A stretch of 64,000 nucleotides of DNA from Pyrenula massariospora. Lineage: Eukaryota; Ascomycota; Eurotiomycetes; Pyrenulales; Pyrenulaceae. The stretch's first letter is position 1, and each line of letters opens with the position of its first letter. The translations under genes and the position numbers were made by a program. The notes beneath the pieces were generated by a model. The model searched no databases and had not been told where the DNA came from. It worked only from the letters and a program-made list of their open reading frames with translations. Where the stretch lies: NCBI GenBank assembly GCA_021030905.1, contig JAGFMI010000014.1, positions 1,054,001 to 1,118,000 on the forward strand, given 5' to 3'. Shown piece after piece: positions 1 to 11,800 of the stretch.

Positions 1-2257
1 AGACCGAGACCGTCCTAGGCAGGACTCAAGTGAGGGAGCATCGCATGGCCGGGCCGGCTATGCATATTGTGCGGGGGGCAGTGATATTAAGATGCTCGTT
101 TCCATGATAGGAAGATGGGACACCCGTAGTCGGGCGAAAACAACTCTTCTCGAGGGTGGAGGATTCTGTCAAGTGATGTCACAGCCTCGCGGCATCAAAT
201 GAAGGGCCGCCTTGGGGTTTCATGCATTGGAAGCACGGTCTAGTCCCTAGATGTCGTGCAACGAGGAGAAATATGGAGTTGCAGTATGTCGGAACTTAGG
301 GGGAGTTCCCTTAACAAGAAGTCATGCGGACAAAAGGAGGGAGTGGTAACATCCAGTATTACCAATGTAGATAATAGAAATGGTGATTTTGGAACGTAAT
401 GACAATTATTATTGAAGCCTAGACTTCTTTGAAGGTGGGAGTTCTTGGGAAGGACCGCCCCGATTCGCCGAAACTCGAGTTACAGCGCATCTTCTGCCTG
501 ATGAAGATCCATACACAATTTGCATCTCGACGACGGACGATAGCAACATGCGGAGAGTCACATTTGGGATATGAATCTGATCGGCTGTCTTGGACAGGAG
601 CAGGAAATGGACGTTGAGAATTCTTAAAGCAGAAAAATCGCCGCGCTTTAGGATGGTCACCTCCTACCGCCATACTCCTTTGGGGGATCCCGAAGGCTGT
701 TGTACCTCGGCCGCAATTTGCTGGCGGCGCTGACCAACATTTAAGCCTTGCCACAGCCGAGTGTCCAATCTTATCAAGCTAGGATTGATTTATCTTCGCA
801 AGTGATTCGCTTGGCGTGGGTCCAGATACGCTCGACTGCTCTCGTATGCTTGATCAACCTCGGGCACAACACATTCTTCTTCCGACTAGAACAATAGCTA
901 GCGCATGAGGAACTGCATGCTTAGGCATTATCATGAGACGAATCGGAGCTTTGATGCGATAATGGGAGGCTTTCCTCAAGTTTTCGTCAAGGAGATGGGT
1001 GACATTTGCAGCAGCTCCTTCAGCAAAGTCTATCGCGATCTGCGCAACAAGTGCCCAGGCGTGCTTTCATTCGCCACATGCAACGATGTAGTATCGCATT
1101 CGCGATTCGAGTGTGATCGAGATCTTACCAAAGAACGAAAGCGGATTACCTGTTCACTTTGTTCCATGGCATTCCGAGATGCAGTCGTAGACCCGTCTCA
1201 TTCTTCGATCAAGGGTGGTCCCGGTGCTCTAGAACAATCAACCAACGCATTCTCTCAAGAGAAACCTCTCGGTAATTCGGCGGTAGGCTAAAAGTCTTCG
1301 TTGCCTTATCCGGTGCAGACCTACCAACGCCAGTTACTTGAGGTCGGGCCAAATGGAAGCTTCACTCGCGGTGCCGGTAAAACTTTTCTCCGATACCGTG
1401 GCACAGACTTGCCTGACCAGGCGCACTGAAAGTAAATCATACGATGCAAACATAGCAATACAACTTGTTTTGGTATTGACATTCCTCATCATAAGTTAGA
1501 CATAGCAAGTTGAAATATTTCGAATTAATATATAGTGACCTCTTCAAGAGACTCTTGATTGCGAATGCTCTATCCTTTACTAGTCAGTAATAGGCCAAGT
1601 TTCCGCAGCTTTAGGCAACTTATTTGTATTCCCCTTGGTGATAGGTTTACGGTCCTTAGATAATAGATTTATTACTCCTATAATTTTAGATCTCCGCTGC
1701 CCTGTAGATATCTGAAAGTATAAAGGCTGCGAAAACTTGACTCATTACCGACTAGTAAGAGATATCCCAACTTTATTTACGAGTCTTGATCATGAGAGTG
1801 GTCTTCCAATCCATTTAGCAGTCGTTGTTTGCAAGCTTTGAGGGACTGAAATAATAGGTGGGTATCCTGCTGCACGGAATACAGATTCAGCTTCTTCAAG
1901 GCTTATTACAATTCTCCGTCCACACCGTCCAGAGCATTGTTTTCGGTAATAGTGGCATTGATGATCGCCTAGCCGGGTAATTATAGCGATTTTCATCGAA
2001 CACCCTTTCATCATACAGAGTTGGCTGCTGCAAGGAGACAAAATCACCTCCAAATCAGCCAAGTAACAAGGTACGCTTGCAAAATCAATCGCCGAGGTAT
2101 CGCCAAGAGCTGCTCATCATATGAGTCCACATCGGCAGCGATCAGGGTCAGCGGTACTATTCGTTGATTTGCTACAGACGTAGCAGAAACGCTGGCCGCA
2201 TCTACATCTGCATCATCGTTAACATCTTTCAATAACAGCTCAAGACCAGATAATCAC
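1..2257. other. No supported gene
   Basis: No reading frame here shows a recognisable domain or a convincing exon chain. A 128-codon plus-strand frame at 905-1291 is the longest but has no family signature. The part from about 1450 to 1750 is AT-rich. On the minus strand, 1790-2062 holds a Cys-rich open frame that might belong to the 3' end of the RBR gene to its right, but I could not join it in phase through good splice sites. Confidence 0.5.
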
Positions 2258-3211
2258 TCACCTCATTTGATTGCATCCGTAGGACTTAGCAACAGTTGCA
2301 CCACACTTAGGGCACCGGCTCCAACGTTCTTTCTTGATGAGAGATTTGAAATCGTTCTCGTTTCGGATTTCCGATGCCGCAGCTTCTGGACAGAGCCCCT
2401 GTGAGTCAATGTGCATAGTGTCCGGTTTCTTACAAACATAGCAAGTCTTATGGGAACATTTCTCACACCTCCCGAATCTCCCAAATCTTCCGAACGATAG
2501 CTTGACGTTCGGTAGGAAAACCGAGCAGGCTTTATTGGCGCAATAGACCCTCGCAGCGACAGGTGTATTGTACTCTTTTAATTTCTCCAAATATAAAGAA
2601 AGCAGAGAGCCACGGGCCAGCCGTTGAATCTGGGAGAGAGAAATGGGCTCACAGCATCTCGCTGGGAAGCTACCTCCACTCGTTGCAGCTGTTCTTATCA
2701 GGTACTGGAGACACCCGTTACACCAGTGATGACCGCAGGACAAAGTAGTAGTCTTGGATGGTGGAAACTTGTCGCTACAAGCCACACATTCCTTCTGCTC
2801 CTGATAGACAGACTTGCTGAAGAGACTGGGCACCCAGGAGAAGGTTTTGTCGGTCTTTAGAGATTGGTTCCCATTCTCATGTACTTCTGCTATGTCAGCA
2901 CAGTCAGGAATGCGGGAGACTCTCCTACCATCAACTTCCAGAGCTGTATTAAAGTCTGAGCGCGTGCTATCTTTCACTCTTGTGCTTGTAGCTAATCCAC
3001 CTCTGACCCTTCCTCCTACTTTCTCTGCATTGATGTCCCCTCTTTCTGCAACGGAAGCTGTAATGTCGATTCGTTGCGAAATTTCCAATCGAAGGTCATC
3101 TTTCATCAGACGTAAGGCAACCGCTGCATCGTCTCCAGGCTCGAATTCATAGTCGTCAAGAAGGTTCAGCTGCAGCTCCATTGCTAGGCAAAGAGATAGA
3201 TTGTTATCCAT
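2258..3211 (-). CDS. RBR (RING-IBR-RING) E3 ubiquitin ligase, 3' end unresolved
   Basis: RBR ligases pass ubiquitin from an E2 to a RING2 cysteine and then to substrate. The N-terminal ~140 residues are acidic and low in motifs. RING1 starts at CVAC (about residues 142-145), with CGHHWCNGC and CC after it. An IBR region follows with CANKAC, CEKCSHKTCYVCKK and the later H and C. RING2 begins with CPKCGATVAKSYGCNQM. A good donor (GTGAGT, minus strand 2261-2256) ends the exon at 2262, two bases into a codon. No downstream exon restores the second half of RING2, which should hold the catalytic Cys: one candidate exon gives RCRCG and then stops. The gene may be truncated or decayed at its 3' end. 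A second, complete RBR gene lies at 15270-16138. The family call is firm; activity is doubtful. Confidence 0.75.
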   Translation of the reverse strand: MDNNLSLCLAMELQLNLLDDYEFEPGDDAAVALRLMKDDLRLEISQRIDITASVAERGDINAEKVGGRVRGGLATSTRVKDSTRSDFNTALEVDGRRVSRIPDCADIAEVHENGNQSLKTDKTFSWVPSLFSKSVYQEQKECVACSDKFPPSKTTTLSCGHHWCNGCLQYLIRTAATSGGSFPARCCEPISLSQIQRLARGSLLSLYLEKLKEYNTPVAARVYCANKACSVFLPNVKLSFGRFGRFGRCEKCSHKTCYVCKKPDTMHIDSQGLCPEAAASEIRNENDFKSLIKKERWSRCPKCGATVAKSYGCNQMR

Positions 3212-3662
3212 GATGCAGAGAATGTTGAAGAAATTCAGTTTTTTCTAAGTAGAAAGATAGGGAAATTTTCAGTTTTTGGTTTTTGTTGCTGCAACAGAGT
3301 TTACGGGTGTCACATATGATGAGAAAAGATGACAAGGAAGCCAGTATATCGTTGATATAGTGAATGTTGAGAAATATGGTCTTGACTCGGCCAACATCTA
3401 AGTGTATAGATACATTCACCAATCCGTGACTGCTGCATAAACGTCCAAGTATCACTCAATGGCCTTCAAAGACAAAATTTCTCACTTTTTACTCTTCATA
3501 CTACGACTCGATCTATATGGTCACGATAGAGCTTCGAGGTATGAAAAATATTGAGTGATATGTGTGAAAGCTTCTATAGTATGATGATATTCATGGTATT
3601 GATTGGAGTGAACGAGATAGAATAAGGTCTAGACTACACATTGGTCTTCTTCCTGATTCCGA
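3212..3662. other. Intergenic, nothing recognised
   Basis: AT-rich spacer between the start of the RBR gene and the end of the next minus-strand gene. It presumably holds the RBR promoter. No motif could be assigned. Confidence 0.5.
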
Positions 3663-4338
3663 CTAGGTACTACGCATCACGGCAAGACTGATGCAGCCTT
3701 GCAGCACAGTCATCATGCCACAAAAGGAAGCGAAGAAGCTCAAGCCAAATTCTAAGTGGTGTGAGAAGAGACTCAGAATCACACTTAGCAGTAAACTTAT
3801 CAGTGTAGTCGTTATGAACATAGACACGGCTCGAGCTGAGCTGAAATGCAATGACAAGATGAGAGCTTTCGACCATTCATCGTCATATTGAGCGTCGAGC
3901 CGGCAAAGATCGGGGTAAAGCCGTCGAAAAGGGAGGTTGAGCCCAAGCATGTTGGACTCCCGGATTGCAGACGTCAAAAATTTGTCGAAGTCATGAAAAG
4001 GCACAAAGACGCATTGGATGTCTGCTTGAGGCTCCTGATCAATGAACATTATCTAAAACCGCAGAAAATGATTAGGCTCTAGCCATAATGAGACAGATAA
4101 GGATACTGACCGAGGACCGATCGACTAGTGAAGCAACGAGATCTTGGCACGTCGCAATTTCATATACAGAAAGCGATACTCTTTGGTGAAGATTTTCTCC
4201 GTAGTACATAGCTTTTAGTCTCGATATGACAGATAAGACTTCTTCGTCTAACGACACAGTCATTGAACTTAAGAGCGCGCATTGTTGCCGTCTCTTAAAG
4301 ACTACAGGGAGCTTGCACTGGTTCGTGGGCCTTGACAT
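3663..4338 (-). CDS. Orphan protein with C-terminal membrane segments
   Basis: This is a two-exon model: 4338-4111 and 4052-3663. The 58-nt intron (GTCAGT...TTTTAG) joins two frames exactly in phase, giving about 205 residues. The N-terminal part is soluble, with a stretch like a helical domain (SLDEEVLSVISRLKAMYYG). The C-terminal ~55 residues contain two hydrophobic segments, roughly TTTLISLLLSVILSLF and FGLSFFASFCGMMTVLQG, which suggests a membrane-anchored tail. No family was recognised. An internal Met about 25 residues in is an alternative start. The in-phase splice between two frames of similar character is the main support; expression is unknown. Confidence 0.5.
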
Positions 4339-5017
4339 AATTAAAACGATTTATCATCAATTTGAAAATGAGCTTTGGGTTGATTAGAAAATCCTTAAAA
4401 CGAAATTGCACATTTTTTCTCCCGCTTTTATGTCGTTCATCACGGAGAGAAGAACGTTCACAGCGGTGAATAAAGATCAAGGAGGTCAATTAGAGCAGTG
4501 AAGTAGTTTGCTTGTTTTGCAAATGTAGAGATCAGGCTGAAAATTTTTCCATCAAAAAGCTCGTTTAATTTAACAGCCGTGCATTGATGTGCCTTCCACA
4601 ACAGCATGGATGCCAGAATAGCAACGTTCCTGGAGCCTTATGATGGCTCATAAAGAAAGACCCTTTGTGTCATAGGCAATCGAGTTTCTCGTGTTTGGGG
4701 GCCAATATGTGAGCGCCAGCCAGAACAGTTAGGCTAAGAGCCGTGGGCCTATCGGCTCCGCATTCTATGCAGGGAAGATTCGGAAGATCTTATATCCGGC
4801 ACTCGGCGGCGCAGAATTCACAGCTGTGTAATGAGCCTCGTTTGGATTAGAGAGGGCAGAGAGGGAGAACGGTAAAAGTCTAGGCGGATACATGAAGACT
4901 TTTGACTGTAGTCTTTCTGTGGATTTTAATCTCTTAGGACCTTCTTGGTAAGAGTCCTTTCTACTTGAGGAATCTTTGATCACTTAATCTATTTAGCCTA
5001 GGACTCAACGTGACGTG
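4339..5017. other. Intergenic, upstream of the APSES gene
   Basis: No supported gene. It lies between the divergent starts of the orphan membrane protein (minus) and the three-module transcription factor (plus), so it probably carries both promoters. Confidence 0.5.
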
Positions 5018-7944
5018 ATGCAAGCTGGCACCGACCTTCGCGCCGTGAGACCGATCCAGGTCCACGGTCTACCAACACCACACGGTAGTGCGAGCCCATC
5101 ACACCACTTTCCAACGCGCCACCAGTCATCATCGCGCGTGAGGAAATGCGAACAATGCAGGAGGTTGAAGCAACGGGTACGTCTTCGATCCCACTCGTTC
5201 TTTAGATTTGTCTTCAACTGTGAGCGCTCAAATTGATAGTGTAAACCTCTATGTGGCAGCTTATTATCGGATGAAGAGAAGTGTCAACTTTGCATGGAAT
5301 TGGGAAAAGAGTGTGGCCCAAAGATTGCCGCTCAAGATCTTCCGCAGACGCCAGCTTCCATTCATGAACCATTTATGCCCTATAGTTATCATCAAACCGT
5401 CCAAAATGTCTATGAGCAATGGCAAAATCACTTGCCCAAAGGGTTTGATACGACTGGTCAAGTGGCTCCTCCTGGTGTGACGCCAAAGTTAGCGGCAACC
5501 TTGTGGGAGGATGAACGTACATTATGCTTTTCGGTAGAGGTGAGGGGAGTATGCGTGGCTCGTCGGGAAGACAATTGCTTCATCAATGCCTCTGAACTAC
5601 TAAAATTAGCTGGCAGGATCGAAAGTGAATTGTATGGTATATTGAAGTCCGAAAAAACATGGCGTGTGGTAAGGAGCGGGCCAATGCACCTAAGGGGCTG
5701 CTGGTAGGTAATTTATCGCATCATCCTGTGCGATACTCATAAGAACAGGATCTCTTTCGAACGAGCTCTTGCTCTGGCGAATAAAATGAGATTGACAGAA
5801 GATTTATATCCCTTATTTGTCCATAAAATTGGTGTCCTCCTCTCTAGCCCGCCAAAGGACCCCGATATGACAATAAAAGATTCGACGACTGCATTTATTG
5901 AAGCACAGCCAAAAGAGCAGCACACAGTTAGACTAGATGCGCCTTCAATGAATAGCCACCCCGCCATTACCATGCATCAATCTCGTGTGGCATGTCATGC
6001 GAATGAAAGGGATCGAAGGCTTTACGATGAAGAGGCCGTTCAAATACCGGAGAAAGAGGCTGATACAGCTTCTCCCAATAAATCAATCAATACTGCAATA
6101 TTCAATCGCTGTACGCCTCCAATTTTTTTGGCAGAACATTCGAGAAAAAGAAATTTTGATTCGGATTGTCCTGAATCTCGTGTTGATTATACTTACGACC
6201 TTGAGAATCATTCCATGAAAAGCCAATGTCCATCACCACCTCAGCCATCATCTCTCCCAGTCCTTGGTCATACAAAGATACTAAACAAAGAGACCCAATC
6301 ATGTGCAGGTGGACAGCTTTATTCCGAACCACACAATGACCAAGAAGCAGCCTCACTGTCTACAGCCCGTAAGGCAACATCGAGTCCGTCATCGCGTGAA
6401 TCTTTGAGCCCATGCTAGAACTATGAGAACCAGTCTCCACAGTTGTCGCAGTTCATTTCTCGGTCAAGTACAGTATTTCTCAAGCTTTACTTGAAAGTTA
6501 TAGCGGCTAGATATCCATGTGAATCAAACGGAGGAAACTCGACAAAATCAAAGCCGGCGAAAGAAATACCAAATCACCAACATGACTCACGACATGCAGC
6601 TGATTCTCGTAAAGGGAAGCGCAACAAACGCTGTAGGGGCTCAGATGAAGAAGAAGATGAAAGTCATAATTCGAAACGGCCACGCTATGGCCTTCAAGGT
6701 GCTATTAACCCTGAAGATCGACCTTTGGCGTGTCCGTTTAACAAGTACGACAACACACTATTTGGTCCGGACTCTTCTGAAGAGAGCTATCATGCCTGCG
6801 CGACGTGTAGCTTCGTGAACACTGCTCAGCTAAAGTGAGTATCACTTCTAGGGAGAAGGATTTGATTTAAATATCTTTCAGGCAACATCTTCAACGAAAT
6901 CACTACCTCCCTAAATATTACTGTTTTCGTTGTTGCAGGCGCGACTTTTCATCTCAGTCGATGATTGCATCGCATCTCCGCGAAGAACCGATGTGTGAAA
7001 CACTTGATCCTCCCCTGTACCGCGAGAGAATTGGCGAAGATCTAATAGAAGAGCTTGGTCTTGATCGCAAGAACTCACCAGGAACAGACAGAGTTGCATT
7101 TTGGCACAAAATATACGAAAGGTTCTTCCCAGGCGCAGCAAAGATTCGCCCCGTGAGTCCATGTGAGTGAGATCGGTTGACCTGATGCTCAAGGCTGCTA
7201 ACAAGTGCAACAGATTATGACGGTCCGAAATCAGAGCATCTGAATCATTTCCTTCATTTCACTACTCAGTTGATGGATGTCGTATATCCAATTATAAGGG
7301 AGCGGCTAGGGCTGCAGGAATTCTCATCGGCGAACAGCCAACAACAAATTCAGCAGGAGATTCTGCAGCAGGCAGGACAAAGATATTTGCAGCACATCTC
7401 CGAGGTACCTCAGCTTGGACATTGGGTGCCGAGAACTGTACCGGGAACGGAAAATACTTCGAGAAGTACAGACACGCCAGCTGATGGCGAACAATTCGCG
7501 GGTAGAACGTCTAGAGCCAGGTCGCTATCCCCAACAACTCGACCCATTATTCCGCTAGCCGACAGCCTGAATATTTCTTATAACTCCACAACAGCATCAT
7601 CGCATTTAATTTCACCAACTTCCCCTCAAACTCCAATCGCGGGTACAAATAACCAGCCAGCTTCGCATGGCCAAGAACAGGAAGGACCGCCCCCGAACCA
7701 ACAAACGGTGTCTGATCCTGTGACCGACGTCCAACAACATGAAGATACTTCGAACAACCTTCATCAAACCAACAACTACGACAGAAGAGAGATCTTGGAT
7801 GGTCTACCAGGAGTTTCCTTTGACTGGGAGGCGGAGATCGACACTGCACTAGCATTCGATGGCGAAGAGTTCTCTCTCAAAGATAAGGATGATATTGGTT
7901 TCGACTGGCTCGCTCATAGAGACGAAATCATTCCATCTGGCTAA
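5018..7944 (+). CDS. Zn2Cys6-APSES-C2H2 three-module transcription factor
   Basis: Proposed exons: 5018-5176, 5240-5703, 5749-6368, 6504-6834, 6882-7162, 7214-7944, in phase, about 861 residues. Residues 44-78 form a fungal zinc cluster, C44-x2-C47-x6-C54-x13-C68-x2-C71-x6-C78, with the basic RRLKQR segment between C47 and C54. The first intron sits just before C54. Residues ~140-240 are an APSES (KilA-N-like) DNA-binding domain: [24 protein letters not shown], then HLRGCW, then [12 protein letters not shown] and [13 protein letters not shown]. After a disordered linker comes an acidic/basic patch (DEEEDE...KRPR). Residues ~513-563 hold a CATC...H....H finger and a CFRC...H...C finger, typical of a fungal C2H2-like family, followed by a Gln/Ser/Thr-rich tail. 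A TAG at 6416-6418 lies in frame, so an intron (6369-6503, or to 6473) must remove it for the fusion to exist. The C2H2 part has no in-frame ATG of its own near its start. The alternative is two adjacent genes. All three domain calls are firm; the join is inference. Confidence 0.7.
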
Positions 7945-8827
7945 TACTTAGAAGCTTTAGAGGTCTCTAGCCGCATATCCTCGACTTTTTCGACAGAAAA
8001 ATGGATGTCTACTTATGTACATGCACGCAAGTCAGTGATCTCGCTTAAACTTCATTACAAGCTTGCATCAACGGAGAACCAGAGTCTCCCAATTGATTAT
8101 CCCTCCATCTCCTCTCCAACCCCTCTTCCTTCCCTAGTTCATCCCCTTCCCAGCATTTCCCAAATAAACCCATTCTTCCACGTCCGGAACCTCGCAGTAC
8201 CCAGCACTCGGTATCGATGACCTACACACGGCACAAGACAGAAAACGCATAGACAGCGTATAAATCATGTCTTGCCCGCGCGATACGCCATTGCTCATCC
8301 CCATCCAAACCAAAGTCTTCCAAAATCCGGCGCATCGACGCGTCATTAGCCGAGAATTGCTTCCTGCTTGAGAAGCAATTCCAACTCCAAGTACTATCTC
8401 AATTCCACAGCTTTCACCTTGACTCATATTTTCACCACCGCCTTAGAAATTTAGGGCGGAAGAGTGCGAGTATTACGTTAAGGGGCAATGAAAAATTGTT
8501 GAGTACGCGTGGTTTGATTAGGAGTCCTGCGCGGGCGCCACAGGCTTGGAAAATGAGATGAGCTGGGATGCGGCAAGTAGAGTCATGAGCATAAGGTGGC
8601 TTACCGTTACGTGTACGATGAATTAATTCTGGAGAGTCGTAGGTTTCCCTTATATTTTAGGAGCGATATTATACGACTCTTTACCGTTAGCCTCTTCTTT
8701 AGCGGAATTCGGATTATCGCCTTTCGTGTCTAATGCATCTTCTGCCTAGTTCTTCTTCGGCGGAATTTGAACAATCTACTACTATGTCTAGGTCATCTTC
8801 CCCCTCGTCATTTTCTCCAAGAAAGTT
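7945..8827. other. Intergenic between convergent genes
   Basis: 3' flank of the transcription factor and of the ankyrin NLR. Short frames on both strands have no family signature. Nothing else recognised. Confidence 0.5.
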
Positions 8828-11800
8828 TCAGACACCATCATCTTCAGCCCCTCTTTCACACAGCAACCTCACTATTCTTGTCCTTCCCAAACGACGCGCT
8901 ATACGAAGTGATGTCTCTCCATAGAGTGTTTTCTGATTAAGGTCTGCTCCGTTGTCAAGCAGTAGAGGTACAGCAGCTTCATTGTTGATTGAGACTGCAC
9001 AATGCAACGGACTGAAACCTCTCTCGTCCCGAGCATTAATCTCAGACCCTTTATTCAGGAGTAGCTCCATAATTGTCTGCTGGTATTTCCATGATCGCGA
9101 TGCAACATGAAGCGCTGTCCATTCATACCTTCCTTTTATATTGACGTCAGCTCTATAGTCTAATAATAGTTGCGTAATCTTCTCATTGCCAATTTCGACC
9201 GTCTCATGCAATGCAGTCTCACCATAATTGTCTTGAATATTTGTATCGGCCCCGCTATCTACCAATAGCTGCACAATCTTCTCATTGCCGATGCCGACCA
9301 TGTTATGCAAAGGAGTTCTTCCACCGAGATCTCGTATGTTTACATTGGCTCCGTTGTCCAACAAGAGCTGCACAATCTTCTCGTCACCTATATGGGTCAA
9401 CTTCTGCAAAAGAGTCCTTCCGGCAATATCTTGTATGTGTAAATTAGCTCCGGCGTCCAGCAAGAGCCGCACAACCTCCTCATAGCCTTTATCAGACGCG
9501 ACATATAACGGAGCTTTGGGAATATGGTCTGGAATATTCACATCGGCTCCATTTTTCAACAAAATTTGCGTAATTTCCACGAAATTGTGTTCTACTGCAA
9601 GGCATAGAGCGGTGTCATTAACATCCACGTTCGCATGTGGCAATGTAGCAAAGAGAACTGTCCCTCTATGGACGTTAATATTAGCACCCATATCTAGCAG
9701 CAGCTTTACGATCAGCTTATGGCCCGAATCGGACGCGGCATGTAATGAAGTCCCGATGTAAGGGATGGAGCTATTCCCTTGCGCTTCAAGGATGCATTTC
9801 ACAATTTCAATGTTCTCTCTGCCGATACAGTCTCGGCAATGATCGGCCCAGAAGGGCACGGAATAGGAAAGAAAATGGTATCCTTTGCAATAATTGTTTA
9901 CCACCGTCGGCCTTCTATAAATTGGCAGTAATGAATGGCAAAGACCCATACGTTTCAAATCCAGGTTTGAGATCATAAATGACCGTAGACAAACGGTCTG
10001 CATGAGATATTCTGCTTTGTGGCTGTCGAAAGACTGCTGCCAGCGCTTTGAGACTGGCAAAGTTTTTTCGTTTCCAAGTAAGTATTCCTTCACCGTCTGA
10101 TGGATGAAGTAGACCCTTGACCTCACTATTGAGATAATTAATCCACATTGGCTCGAAAGAGAATATTTCAAATGAGCAGCTCCAGCTAAATCTATTTTGT
10201 CGTGACGGGCGTTTGGATTTTCAATTGCAAGAGCCGCATCCAGCTCATCCAGAGTTAGGGGTCTTCGAGCGACCAGGACGAGCTGCAGTACTTTCCTTAC
10301 GTAATCTGGGTCATCAACTTGTTGGATTAATGCTTCGTAGGCTTCATGAATCCCGGTAGGTAAATTGTCGATCAAGTCGTTCATCGCCGTAATAGTGGCA
10401 GGGCATTTCTTTGGAAGTATCGCAAATATGAGCCGAAGCCAAAGGTACGTTCTGTTCTCCATCTCTAGGAGTCTTACTTGTAAATGATGTCTGACACCAT
10501 CTGAAAGACCAGTTCTTCTTGCGTATTCTGCAACTTTTGATCTGATCACAAGATTGATTTCTTTCTTAATAGACTCTGACTCGTCTGTGCCAGCCAATTC
10601 AATCAATAAGACTCTTTGGAGAAGACGACCAAGATTGTACTTGAGATGCGCATAAGGGCGGCTTGTGATCAGAAACTTGTGACGTGCATGATGCGAAGTC
10701 GAGCCACCAATCTTCCCATTTCGAGATTAATGTCGATTGCTCCTCTTCGTTACACTCATCAAGGGCATCAAAGATACAGATAACTTCTCCAGCCACAGGG
10801 TCAGATAGAGCAGTTACAAAGATGGACCAAAGTTCTTCAAAAGATTTCGAGATGTTCTGCCCAACTCGGTTGAAGCGCGTTAGCGCGTATTTGATCAAGA
10901 CTGTGTTAGAATCAAAGAGCTGGTGCAGCATCGCCGATATAGCTCTGCATACACTTCGCTGTTCAGTGCTTGTATCTTTAAAGAAATAGTACAGCACATT
11001 CATCGTCGGATGATCACTGTAAGCTCGTGGAAGATCCTCGTCAATGATGCATCTAGCGAGCACCGACTTTCCACAACCTGGATCTGCACTTATCCATAGG
11101 AAGTTCGAATTACTGTTTTCGATATCAATCCATTCTGTGTATTTCGGATTCTGCAAAGCCCATAAGCATGTGTCTTTCACTCGCTTCGGGTTCTGATTTT
11201 TCTGTGACTTGTAGTCGATTCCGGTCGGCCAAAGCGCTTGAAGACATCTTTCTTCTTCCTTCGTCAGAGGCCTGATTCAGTTAGTAGGTGAGGTCAAAAA
11301 TCTTCTTTGGAATGTACAGTCAGTTATACCTCCCAGCAACTGGTAAATTTATTACATCTCCTGGATCCATAGTTAGGAGGATTTCACGTGCCACGGTAGC
11401 AGCAGTGGCTGCAGCATAACCTTTCCATTGATCGTTTTTGTGACTGTCAGCATAATCCGATAACCCTCTGATCACGAGGCAGTTCTGTCTGTCGAGGATT
11501 CCTGCAGCTTCCATCTCAATACTGATAGCGTCAAGGTCCTTTCCGATCCGATCTCTTCGATTAGCGTCATTAACAACCGTATCAACACAAGCAATGGTAC
11601 CGAAATGTAACTGAAACTCTTCTGTTTCTCTTTTTGGTCTATGAACAATCCGATCAACTCCACATGCCTTGCAGGTTGCCTGATCTCCAGCCACATGGCG
11701 ATGGTCCGCTTCATACAGATTATCGGAATGAATTCCAGGAGATGAGAATTCATCTTTTGCGGTTTTATTCTGGGTGCATCGATCGAGGTGTTCTTGAAAT

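Noticed and set aside
905-1291. 128-codon plus-strand frame
   Set aside because: No domain, no good start context, no intron evidence; kept only as part of the uncharacterised left flank.
6416-6418. Programmed stop-codon readthrough joining the APSES and C2H2 parts
   Set aside because: The TAG is followed by AAC, not by a known readthrough context, and an in-phase intron explains the join more simply.
10670-10702. A 33-nt intron to mend the NLR frame
   Set aside because: Too short for a spliceosomal intron, and its join would create a stop.
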